From Mucilaginibacter sp. UBA5151 (GTDB taxonomy: Bacteria > Bacteroidota > Bacteroidia > Sphingobacteriales > Sphingobacteriaceae), in assembly GCA_002413785.1 (NCBI GenBank), contig DHXR01000076.1:1-5586 (forward strand): a stretch of DNA of 5,586 nucleotides, read 5' to 3'. The notes below the pieces were generated by a model. That model was not told where the DNA came from, did not search any database, and saw only the letters and a list, made by a program, of their open reading frames with translations. Position numbers and translations under genes: made by a program. This document shows positions 1 through 5,586 of the stretch, piece after piece; position 1 is the first letter of the stretch; every line of letters begins with the position of its first letter.

Positions 1-1551
1 AATGAAGCCATCAGCCAGCAGCGCCTACCTGTAAAAGCTCATTTTAACATTTTAGCCTGGACAGATAATCCGGCCAAATTAAAAGACCTTAAAAACAGGG
101 TTAGTTCTTCTTTAGCGCAAATGGATGCGCAGCCGAAACAGGAAACAGATGGAGCGGCGCAAATATGGTGGGCGGGATTGCCAGGGAACGAGGCCAGCTT
201 TCCGATGAATGACACCTTTGATACCTTTGTTGAACAAGCTACCTGTTTCCTGAATCTCGAAACAAACTATCAATCCAGTATTAGTCCATGCGGGATTCGG
301 CTGGGTGACCGCTTATCGGGTAAGCCCGTTCATGTTGATATTAGCGATGCCCCCATGACCAAAGGGATAACCACAAACCGCAATAAATTTATTTTAGGTC
401 CTTCGGGTAGCGGTAAATCTTTTTTTACCAATCACATGCTTCGTAGTTATTTTGAACAGGGCGCTCATGTAGTTATTGTAGATGTTGGACATAGCTATCA
501 GGGTTTATGTGAATTTGTAGGTGGCTATTATTTTACCTATACTGAGAAAGACCCAATCAGCTTTAACCCATTTTATGTTCCCGAAGGTGATAACCTGGAT
601 ACGGAAAAAAGAGAAAGTATAAAAGCCATGATCCTTGCCTTATGGAAGAAGGAGGACGAGGGTGTACAAAGGTCTGAATATGTAGCTATATCAGATGCTC
701 TGTATCATTATTTTGAAAAGCTAAAAGTCCAAACAGACATATTCCCTTGCTTCGACAGCTTCTATGAATTTCTATCAAATGAGTTTTATGAAACAATGAA
801 GCAATCTAAAGTGAAAGATATTCGTTTTGATATTGATAACATGCTATTTGTATTAAAACCATACTATAAAGGCGGCGAATATGCCTACCTGCTGAATGCA
901 AAAGAGAATCTTGATTTATTGCAGAAGCGCTTTATTGTTTTTGAATTAGATAATATAAAAGACCACCCAATTTTATTTCCGGTTGTTACCCTGATAATTA
1001 TGGAAACATTTGTTTCTAAGATGAGAAAGTTGAGTAAGGAGACCCGTAAAATGATATTAATTGAAGAGGCTTGGAAAGCGATTGCACGGGAAGGTATGGC
1101 AGAATATATCAAATACCTGTTCAAAACAGTCCGTAAATATTTTGGTGAAGCCATTGTGGTAACACAGGATATTGAAGATATTATAAGTTCACCGGTAGTT
1201 AAGCAAGCCATTATTAATAACAGCGATTGCAAAATACTACTTGACCAGCGAAAATATCAAAATGACTTTCCAAAAATTCAGCAGCTATTAGGGATTACTG
1301 ATAAAGAAACCGCCTTAATCATGAGCATGAACAGGAACAATGACGAAAATTTGAAATATAAGGAAGTCTTTATTAGTCTTAATGGCCAGTTATCCAAGGT
1401 TTACCGAACAGAGGTTAGCCGGGAGGAATACTGGACTTATACAACGGAATCCTCTGAGAAAGCCAAAGTACATGCCTACGCTAAAAAGTATGGCAGTATG
1501 CAATTGGGTATAGCCGCCATTGTCAGAGAAGAATTAGAAAAAGCAGCATAA
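1..1551 (+). CDS. traG: TraG-family conjugation ATPase (VirB4-like), 5' end missing
   Basis: This is the cytoplasmic ATPase that energises a Bacteroidota type IV secretion/conjugation apparatus. The reading frame is open from base 1, so the ATG at 121 is an internal Met and not the start. 516 residues are visible; the family is usually about 800-850, so roughly the first 300 lie outside the window. Numbering from base 1, the Walker A motif GPSGSGKS is at residues 133-140 (397-420). The Walker B motif MILIEE, followed by AW, is at 351-356 (1051-1068). A downstream VVTQD motif with a conserved-type Gln is at 386-390 (1156-1170). This order is that of VirB4/TraG RecA-like ATPase domains. The C-terminus is intact (ends EELEKAA, TAA). 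The next gene begins 6 bases later, consistent with one operon. It is not the VirD4-type coupling protein, which is also named TraG in other systems: the following TraJ and TraK genes fix the Bacteroides-style nomenclature. No frameshift or missing catalytic residue is seen in the visible part. Confidence 0.95.
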   Translation, partial: NEAISQQRLPVKAHFNILAWTDNPAKLKDLKNRVSSSLAQMDAQPKQETDGAAQIWWAGLPGNEASFPMNDTFDTFVEQATCFLNLETNYQSSISPCGIRLGDRLSGKPVHVDISDAPMTKGITTNRNKFILGPSGSGKSFFTNHMLRSYFEQGAHVVIVDVGHSYQGLCEFVGGYYFTYTEKDPISFNPFYVPEGDNLDTEKRESIKAMILALWKKEDEGVQRSEYVAISDALYHYFEKLKVQTDIFPCFDSFYEFLSNEFYETMKQSKVKDIRFDIDNMLFVLKPYYKGGEYAYLLNAKENLDLLQKRFIVFELDNIKDHPILFPVVTLIIMETFVSKMRKLSKETRKMILIEEAWKAIAREGMAEYIKYLFKTVRKYFGEAIVVTQDIEDIISSPVVKQAIINNSDCKILLDQRKYQNDFPKIQQLLGITDKETALIMSMNRNNDENLKYKEVFISLNGQLSKVYRTEVSREEYWTYTTESSEKAKVHAYAKKYGSMQLGIAAIVREELEKAA

Positions 1552-1557
1552 ACTTAA

Positions 1558-1941
1558 ATGAAAAATAAAATGAAATTTATTCAATTAAACGTTATTGTGT
1601 TCTTTATTTCTACCCTCGGATCTTGCGTAAGCAAAAGTCAGGAATTATCAGGAATGTATGTGACTCATTTTAAAAATGAATATAGCTCGGCTAATGATAC
1701 ATTGTTAATTTCAACTTACAGTTTAGCCGACAAAATTTACACAGTTGAATATAGTGCTGGCTTCCAAAAGATTAGAAACGGTGTCATCCAACCTAAAGAA
1801 TTTAAAAAAACGCACTGGAAGGCTACCTGGAACAATGATAAAATGATTTTAGAGGAAACTGGATTGGGTCGTCAAATACAATTTATTTCTAACAAGCCTA
1901 TCGTGCTTATTGGAGATATGGAATATCATAAGATCAAATAA
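1558..1941 (+). CDS. Small putative lipoprotein of unknown function in the tra operon
   Basis: A 127-residue protein with a lipoprotein-type signal peptide: Lys-rich N-terminus (K2, K4, K6), a hydrophobic stretch at about residues 7-20, and a lipobox L20-G21-S22-C23, so C23 is the probable lipidated residue. The mature part (about 105 residues) is rich in alternating polar/hydrophobic strands (for example HWKATWNNDKMILEET), suggesting a small beta-rich domain. No catalytic motif is recognised. In related Bacteroides operons a short gene, often of DUF3876 type, sits between traG and traI. Membership here is a guess from position and style. The start is the ATG 6 bases after the traG stop; the in-frame ATG at 1570 would shorten the n-region by four residues and also keep the signal. 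There is no Shine-Dalgarno sequence, as is usual for Bacteroidota. By hand count GC is 117/360 over 1561-1920 (about 33%), lower than the sampled flanking tra genes. A cargo or accessory role cannot be excluded. Confidence 0.85.
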   Translation: MKNKMKFIQLNVIVFFISTLGSCVSKSQELSGMYVTHFKNEYSSANDTLLISTYSLADKIYTVEYSAGFQKIRNGVIQPKEFKKTHWKATWNNDKMILEETGLGRQIQFISNKPIVLIGDMEYHKIK

Positions 1942-2007
1942 TAGGTTAATTATCATTTTAAAAAAAAGAGTTATCCGCATAGTTCGTGGATGATAACGGA
2001 GGTTCTT
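1942..2007 (+). other. Longest intergenic gap (66 bases), no clear promoter
   Basis: This spacer separates the lipoprotein gene from the first TraI-like gene. It contains an A8 tract at 1960-1967 preceded by TTTT, an imperfect inverted repeat (TTATC at 1971-1975, GATAA at 1992-1996, with inner ATCC/GGAT at 1973-1976/1988-1991), and the Shine-Dalgarno-like site at its end. I find no good match to the Bacteroidota -7 element TAnnTTTG with an upstream TTG, and no GC-rich hairpin followed by a T run. The simplest reading is that transcription passes through it. Confidence 0.5.
1998..2003 (+). promoter_or_regulatory. Shine-Dalgarno-like site that decides the start at 2008
   Basis: GGAGGT lies four bases upstream of the ATG at 2008 and is a six-base complement to the 3' end of typical bacterial 16S rRNA. 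It favours 2008 over the in-frame ATG at 1990, whose leader would put six extra residues in front of a normal signal peptide and would place this site inside the gene. None of the other gene starts in the window shows anything similar. Bacteroidota ribosomes are known to make little use of such sites, so the function is uncertain. Confidence 0.55.
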
Positions 2008-2691
2008 ATGAAAAATTTAAAAGTAAAAGCAGGCTTAGGGTTAGTAATCATGCTTATGTTTTTGTCAGTAAATAAGGCCAATGGTCAGTTTGTAATAAGC
2101 GAAGTAATCAAGCTAACGGTTACTAAGATTATAAAAGCGATTGATCTGAAAGTTCAGCGTATGCAGAACAAAACAATATGGCTGCAAAATGCTCAAAAGG
2201 TGATTGAAAACCAGTTGTCTAAAACAAAACTGACCGAGATATCCACATGGTCCGACAAGCAGAAACAACTTTATAGTAATTATTATACAGAATTGTGGAA
2301 GATCAAATCAGCCATATCCTATTATCAGCGCATCAAGGATATTACTTTTAAACAAGCTTCCTTAGTCACAGAGTATCATCAGGCATGGGGTATGTTACGG
2401 CAGGACAGCCATTTTAACGCACAAGAATTGAATCACATGCAGCAGGTTTATTCCGGGATTTTGGATGCCAGCGTTAAAAATCTAAATGAGATATTATTGA
2501 TGGTCAACCCTTACAAAACACAAATGACCGATGGACAGCGGCTGGAGATGATTAATCATGCCGGTGATCACCTGGATGAGAATTACAGTGACCTGCACCA
2601 GTTTAACAATCAGAATATCCAATTGAGCTTGCAACGTAGTAAAGACTTAGACGATACACATTCAATTAAAAAGCTATATGGAATCAATTGA
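2008..2691 (+). CDS. Exported helical TraI-slot conjugation protein, paralog 1
   Basis: A 227-residue protein with a clear Sec signal peptide: KNLKVK n-region, hydrophobic residues 8-21, likely cut after A24-N25-G26 before Q27. The mature protein is polar, predicted mostly helical and has no further membrane segment, so it should act in the periplasm or at the cell surface. A central block starting QASLVTEY (residues 116-123) and a C-terminal block with MTDGQR (173-178) and a YGIN end are shared with the next two genes. In Bacteroidota elements the place between traG and traJ is held by TraI (DUF4141-like), and by position it corresponds to VirB5-type minor pilins. The assignment to that role is inference; I see no diagnostic VirB5 motif. 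The start was chosen for the GGAGGT site and for the compact signal peptide; the alternative ATG at 1990 gives 233 residues. It overlaps the following gene's ATG by 14 bases if that start is used. Confidence 0.88.
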   Translation: MKNLKVKAGLGLVIMLMFLSVNKANGQFVISEVIKLTVTKIIKAIDLKVQRMQNKTIWLQNAQKVIENQLSKTKLTEISTWSDKQKQLYSNYYTELWKIKSAISYYQRIKDITFKQASLVTEYHQAWGMLRQDSHFNAQELNHMQQVYSGILDASVKNLNEILLMVNPYKTQMTDGQRLEMINHAGDHLDENYSDLHQFNNQNIQLSLQRSKDLDDTHSIKKLYGIN

Positions 2692-3370
2692 ACTGATCAA
2701 TATTCAAGCGGTTGTAATCCGTCTGAAGACTAAAAAATTGCTTGCTTTTGCTTTAATGACTTTGGCTGCCTCTGCTTTCGCTGCTAAAGTTCAGGCGCAG
2801 ACTTTTGCAGAATGGTTTGACCAAAAAAATACGCAAAAGAAGTATTTATTACAACAGATAGCTGCTTTTCAGGTGTATTCCGCCTATTTAAAGAAAGGTT
2901 ATAGCATTGCTAACAATGGTTTAGGGTCAATTTCGGGTTCATTGAAATCGGAAAACAGTTCTCACAGCGATTATTACAATAGCTTAAAAACCGTTAACTC
3001 CGCTGTGAAAAACAACAAACAGGTGGGTGACATACTACAATGGCAAAAGGATATTCTTACCCTTATGAGTGCTTTAGATAAAACTGCTAACATAACGGAT
3101 GAAGAAAAAAAGTACATCGTTCAAGTAAAAGCTGCTTTGTTTAAAGACTGCGACGAACAAATCACAGGGTTGCAGAATGTAATTACTGACGGCAAATTAC
3201 AAATGAGTGATGCGGAAAGGTTAAGTCGTATTGGCAAAATACATAATACAATGCAGGATAATTACCGTTTTTCCGCAACATTTTCAAATCAGGTGAAAGT
3301 ATATGCAGTACAAAGGGTACAGGAAAGAAACGATGCGGTAGCTGCAAAAAGTTTATATGGTATCCATTAA
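2678..3370 (+). CDS. Exported helical TraI-slot conjugation protein, paralog 2 (start uncertain)
   Basis: 230 residues from the ATG at 2678, which lies inside the last codons of the previous gene. Signal peptide: basic residues R15, K17, K19, K20, hydrophobic core about 21-36, likely cut after V38-Q39-A40 before Q41. The first 15 residues are an unusual extension. Starting at the CTG at 2723 would give a textbook signal (KTKKLLAFALMTLAAS) and a 215-residue protein, so the true start may be non-canonical. The mature region is helical and polar. It keeps the family layout: a GYSIANNGLG stretch (74-83), ITDEEKKYI (139-147) and MSDAERL (176-182), and it ends LYGIH. It is the most divergent of the three paralogs. 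From memory, such proteins are often labelled TerB-family tellurite resistance in databases; nothing in this operon context supports a tellurite role. It probably works with its neighbours in the envelope part of the transfer apparatus (inference). Confidence 0.85.
   Translation: MESIELINIQAVVIRLKTKKLLAFALMTLAASAFAAKVQAQTFAEWFDQKNTQKKYLLQQIAAFQVYSAYLKKGYSIANNGLGSISGSLKSENSSHSDYYNSLKTVNSAVKNNKQVGDILQWQKDILTLMSALDKTANITDEEKKYIVQVKAALFKDCDEQITGLQNVITDGKLQMSDAERLSRIGKIHNTMQDNYRFSATFSNQVKVYAVQRVQERNDAVAAKSLYGIH
2723..2725 (+). promoter_or_regulatory. Candidate CTG start codon for the middle paralog
   Basis: This CTG is in frame with the gene that ends at 3370 and falls exactly at the beginning of a typical signal peptide n-region (KTKK, then LLAFALM). 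It lies 31 bases after the upstream stop codon, in line with the short spacings elsewhere in the operon. There is no Shine-Dalgarno match in front of it. The competing ATG at 2678 is an ordinary start codon but overlaps the upstream gene and adds a 15-residue leader. The sequence alone does not decide between them. Confidence 0.35.
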
Positions 3371-3382
3371 AAAAAGTTTGTC

Positions 3383-4030
3383 ATGAGAAAGTATTTAAAA
3401 CATATAGTTGGTATCCTAATCATATTCGTCTTGATTAGCAATGCAGTCAGGTGTTCTGCACAAGCCCAGGAAATGCAGCAATTGATTTTAAACATCGAAA
3501 AGTTGACCCAACTAAAAGGTATTCTGAAGGATATGAAAACAGGTTATCAAATCTATAAGGAAGGCTATGGGACAGTGTCATCTTTGTCTAAAGGAAACTT
3601 TGACTTGCACAGCGTTTACCTAAACGGGCTATTATCCATTAACCCAACAGTTAAGAATTACGGGCGGATAGCGGAAATTCTTTTACAGCAAGCCAGCCTG
3701 ATCACTGAATATAAAAGTACTTACAGTAGCTTTAAACAAAGCAACACATTCAGCGCAAGCGAATTGAGTTACATGAGTGATATTTATGTGCAATTGGTTA
3801 AACAAAGCCTTGAAAACCTGGATGAACTTGCCAATGTATTAACGGCGGGAAAACTTAGAATGTCCGATCATGAACGGATGCAGGCGATTGACCGGATATA
3901 CAACAGCAGTTCAAACAAGCTCCAGTTTCTCAGATACTTTAACAGGCAGGGCGTAGTCCTCAGTCTGCAGCGAAGTAAAGACCTCGGCGATACGCGAACG
4001 CTCAAACAACTTTATGGTATAAATAACTAA
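3383..4030 (+). CDS. Exported helical TraI-slot conjugation protein, paralog 3
   Basis: A 215-residue protein starting 12 bases after the previous stop. Signal peptide: RKYLKH n-region, hydrophobic residues 8-21, likely cut after A26-Q27-A28 before Q29. C24 is not in a proper lipobox (it is preceded by V-R), so this is not called a lipoprotein. The mature chain is polar and helical, with heptad-like Leu/Ile spacing near residues 33-50. Family blocks: GYQIYKEGYGTV (54-65), QASLITEY (103-110), FSASEL (123-128), MSDHERM (160-166) and the terminal LYGINN. It matches paralog 1 well in the QASL block (18 of 48 residues by hand alignment) and at the C-terminus (17 of 22), and paralog 2 less well. 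It lies directly upstream of traJ with a 10-base gap, the place of TraI in classical Bacteroides operons. It is therefore the positional counterpart of TraI, with a VirB5-like role inferred rather than shown. Confidence 0.88.
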   Translation: MRKYLKHIVGILIIFVLISNAVRCSAQAQEMQQLILNIEKLTQLKGILKDMKTGYQIYKEGYGTVSSLSKGNFDLHSVYLNGLLSINPTVKNYGRIAEILLQQASLITEYKSTYSSFKQSNTFSASELSYMSDIYVQLVKQSLENLDELANVLTAGKLRMSDHERMQAIDRIYNSSSNKLQFLRYFNRQGVVLSLQRSKDLGDTRTLKQLYGINN

Positions 4031-4040
4031 TCCAAATTTT

Positions 4041-5258
4041 ATGAAAAAGAAGGTTTATTTAACCGCAATAATTGCGGTATCGGGGATCGCTTTTCCTTTA
4101 TTTTCCAAAGCAGCAGGGTTAGCCACCGATATTCAAGGCTTACAGGGAACGCTAAACGGTGTGTACAATGATATGCTGCCAATGTGCAGCCAGTTGATCG
4201 GAGTAGGAAGGGCTTTAGCTGGTTTTGGTGCATTGTGGTATATCGGTAGCCGTGTTTGGCGACAGCTTGCCTGTGCCGAACCAATAGACTTTTACCCTTT
4301 AATGCGCCCCTTTGCCTTGGGTCTGGCCATACTATTGTTTCCAACAGTCATTGCTGTTATCAATGGGATCATGCAACCAACGGTAAGCGCGACTGGTGGT
4401 ATGGTGCAAAACTCAGATACCGCTATTGCAACCCTGCTGAAGGCAAAAGAAGCAGCAGTTGAAAAAACGGATACCTGGCAAATGTATGTAGGTGATAATG
4501 GCGAAGGTGATCGCGATAAGTGGTATAAATATACACATCCAGATGAAAAAAATGGAAGTGGCGAGGGTATGCTTGCAAGTGTAGGCAATGATATGAAGTT
4601 TGCCATGTCAAAAGCCTCATACAATTTTCGCAATACGGTTAAACAATGGATGTCGGAAGTTTTGCAAGTGCTTTATGAAGCTGCCGCTTTATGTATCAAT
4701 ACCATCCGAACGTTTTATTTAATTATACTCGCCATTTTGGGTCCGATTGTGTTCGGATTAGCGGTCTTTGATGGGTTTCAGCATACGCTCACGGTATGGC
4801 TGGCAAAATATATCAACGTTTTTCTTTGGCTGCCCATAGCTAATATTTTCGGTGCCATTATTGGTAAGGTGCAGGAAAATATGCTTAAACTGGACATTTC
4901 CCAGGTTCAAAACGCTGGTGATACTTTTTTTAGCGCAACAGATACGGCCTACCTTATTTTTTTAATTATTGGCATCATCGGCTATTTTACGGTGCCGAGT
5001 GTAGCCAATTATGTAGTCAATGCAGGTGGTGGCAACGGGCTACTGCAAAAGGTGAACAGTATCGTAAGCAGTTCCAGCCATTCCGTTGTTGGCGCGGCAA
5101 GTGCGGGTGGCGGTATGGCCGCTGATGCTTTTGGAAATCAAAAGGAAAACACCAGCCAGAGTATGGCATCGGGCGCCGTTTCAAAACCTTACTTCCAGGA
5201 TAAAAATCAAAGTGGGAACAGGTATCAGGCCTCAAAAATTGATCCTCAAAAATCTTAA
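4041..5258 (+). CDS. traJ: Conjugative transposon protein TraJ (VirB6-like channel protein)
   Basis: A 405-residue polytopic inner-membrane protein. It opens with a signal-like segment (KKK, then hydrophobic residues 6-22, followed by SKAAG). Further hydrophobic segments lie at about 51-71, 88-110, 218-243, 253-276 and 302-326. Between the second and third is a charged hydrophilic stretch (about 130-205) with Gly/Asp/Lys-rich residues near 150-176. After the last membrane segment comes a roughly 75-residue Gly/Ser/Ala-rich polar tail. Motifs such as LWYIGSRVWRQLA, PIDFYPLMRPF and ILGPIVFGLAVFDGFQ are typical of the Bacteroides TraJ family as I know it. The family is VirB6-like: the membrane core through which DNA-protein substrate is thought to pass. 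The start is the ATG 10 bases after the upstream stop; no other early Met keeps the signal segment. It is followed after 29 bases by traK, the expected order. It appears complete, with no frameshift. Confidence 0.95.
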   Translation: MKKKVYLTAIIAVSGIAFPLFSKAAGLATDIQGLQGTLNGVYNDMLPMCSQLIGVGRALAGFGALWYIGSRVWRQLACAEPIDFYPLMRPFALGLAILLFPTVIAVINGIMQPTVSATGGMVQNSDTAIATLLKAKEAAVEKTDTWQMYVGDNGEGDRDKWYKYTHPDEKNGSGEGMLASVGNDMKFAMSKASYNFRNTVKQWMSEVLQVLYEAAALCINTIRTFYLIILAILGPIVFGLAVFDGFQHTLTVWLAKYINVFLWLPIANIFGAIIGKVQENMLKLDISQVQNAGDTFFSATDTAYLIFLIIGIIGYFTVPSVANYVVNAGGGNGLLQKVNSIVSSSSHSVVGAASAGGGMAADAFGNQKENTSQSMASGAVSKPYFQDKNQSGNRYQASKIDPQKS

Positions 5259-5287
5259 TAAATAACTCACCTCTTAATCTCAATACG
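5259..5287 (+). other. Short traJ-traK spacer
   Basis: This 29-base AT-rich gap carries additional TAA stops just after the traJ stop. There is no Shine-Dalgarno match, hairpin or promoter element that I can support. traK is most likely transcribed with traJ. Confidence 0.5.
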
Positions 5288-5586
5288 ATGTTCGCACACC
5301 TCAAAAATATAGAAACAGCCTTCAAGCATATAAAGCTGTTTAGTTACCTGCTCATCGGGGCATGTACATTAATTTCTTGCTTTGCCCTGTTCAAAAGCTA
5401 TCAGGCGGCAGATCTTGCCGGAAGCCACATCTACATATTAGCCAACGGGAAAGCGTTAGAGGCTTTTGCTGCAGACCGCAAAGATAATATCCCCGTAGAA
5501 GCAAGGGACCATATCAGGATGTTCCATCACTATTTCTTTACGCTTGACCCGGACGAAAAGGTTATCGATGCCAATATTGGCAAAGC
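5288..5586 (+). CDS. traK: Conjugative transposon protein TraK (VirB8-like), 3' end missing
   Basis: The first 99 codons of a gene that runs off the right edge. The frame is open from the ATG at 5288 with no stop. The N-terminus (FAHLKNIETAFKHIKLF) is a short basic cytoplasmic segment. It is followed by one hydrophobic membrane anchor at about residues 18-37 (SYLLIGACTLISCFALF) and then a polar, presumably periplasmic region containing ILANGKALEAFAADR, NIPVEARDHI and MFHHYFFTLDPDEK. A short tail, one anchor and a soluble domain match the TraK/VirB8 family, which is usually about 200 residues, so roughly half is present. In type IV secretion VirB8-like proteins bridge the inner membrane and the core complex. 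Position directly after traJ is the classical order of Bacteroides conjugative transposons. No Shine-Dalgarno sequence is visible, as with most genes here. Confidence 0.93.
   Translation, partial: MFAHLKNIETAFKHIKLFSYLLIGACTLISCFALFKSYQAADLAGSHIYILANGKALEAFAADRKDNIPVEARDHIRMFHHYFFTLDPDEKVIDANIGK

Larger units (their letters stand above)
2008..4030 (+). repeat. Tandem array of three paralogous exported-protein genes
   Basis: Three adjacent genes (ends 2691, 3370 and 4030) encode proteins of similar size with the same architecture: cleavable signal peptide, helical body, an M[ST]D..R[LM] motif about 50-55 residues from the end, and a C-terminal LYGI[NH]. The similarity is mainly at protein level. 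In the last 22 aligned codons of copies 1 and 3 (2623-2688 against 3959-4024), 45 of 66 bases and 17 of 22 residues agree by hand count, with most differences at third positions. This is an old gene duplication, not a recent DNA repeat. Confidence 0.85.

Noticed and set aside
121..123. ATG at 121 as the start of the ATPase gene
   Set aside because: The frame is open and reads as sensible protein from base 1 upstream of it, and the protein from 121 would be far too short for the family.
885..1232. Minus-strand open frame of 115 codons inside traG
   Set aside because: It lies opposite the conserved Walker B region of a certain gene. Its product has no recognisable family and the strand is opposite to the whole operon.
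1942..2007. Promoter or terminator in the largest gap
   Set aside because: No TAnnTTTG element with an upstream TTG was found. The A8 tract is not preceded by a GC-rich stem in either orientation.
2678..3370. TerB-type tellurite resistance label for the middle paralog
   Set aside because: The label is one I recall being applied to similar proteins. Here the signal peptide, the two paralogous neighbours and the tra operon point to conjugation, and no metal-binding motif is visible.
3383..3466. Lipoprotein signal in paralog 3 (C24)
   Set aside because: The residues before the Cys (A-V-R) do not form a lipobox, whereas an A-Q-A signal peptidase I site lies just after it.
4039..4633. Overlapping open frames on both strands inside traJ (minus 4039-4344, 4292-4633, 4423-4620; plus 4256-4462)
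   Set aside because: All are contained in or overlap a confident membrane-protein gene. Their translations are low-plausibility mixtures and none has its own upstream signals.
5017..5325. Minus-strand open frame of 102 codons across the traJ-traK junction
   Set aside because: It covers the Gly/Ser-rich tail of traJ and the start of traK, which are both well supported on the plus strand.
1..5586. RNA genes, CRISPR, insertion sequences, attachment sites or a transfer origin
   Set aside because: The window is almost entirely coding. No cloverleaf, regular repeat-spacer pattern, terminal inverted repeats or transposase/integrase gene is seen.

Overview
The window is an internal slice of a Bacteroidota-type conjugative transfer (tra) operon, the kind carried by integrative conjugative elements and conjugative transposons related to CTnDOT. 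All genes are on the + strand, tightly packed and open at both ends. The organism is probably a member of the Sphingobacteriales (Pedobacter/Mucilaginibacter-like). This is an inference from the protein style, the moderate-to-low GC and the almost complete absence of Shine-Dalgarno sequences. No marker gene in the window settles it.

Layout: (1) 1-1551, the C-terminal ~516 residues of the TraG/VirB4-type ATPase, entering from the left edge; (2) 1558-1941, a small AT-rich putative lipoprotein in the place where related operons carry a short accessory gene; (3) 2008-4030, three consecutive genes for exported, mostly helical proteins of 215-230 residues that are recognisable paralogs of one another and together fill the single TraI slot of the classical operon; (4) 4041-5258, TraJ, a polytopic VirB6-like membrane protein; (5) 5288 to the right edge, the first 99 codons of TraK, a VirB8-like bitopic membrane protein.

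Together these are parts of a type IV secretion machine. TraG powers assembly and substrate transfer at the cytoplasmic face. TraJ forms the inner-membrane channel component. TraK bridges the inner membrane and periplasm. The three exported helical proteins sit where VirB5-like minor pilin/adhesin proteins would be expected (VirB4 - VirB5 position - VirB6 - VirB8). The lipoprotein is probably anchored in the envelope, but its job is unknown.

There is no RNA gene, CRISPR array, insertion sequence, attachment site or clear terminator here. The longest untranslated gap is 66 bases. The most notable points are the triplicated TraI-slot genes, a lone strong Shine-Dalgarno-like sequence before the first of them, and an uncertain (possibly CTG) start for the middle one. 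I see no evidence for a wholly new system.
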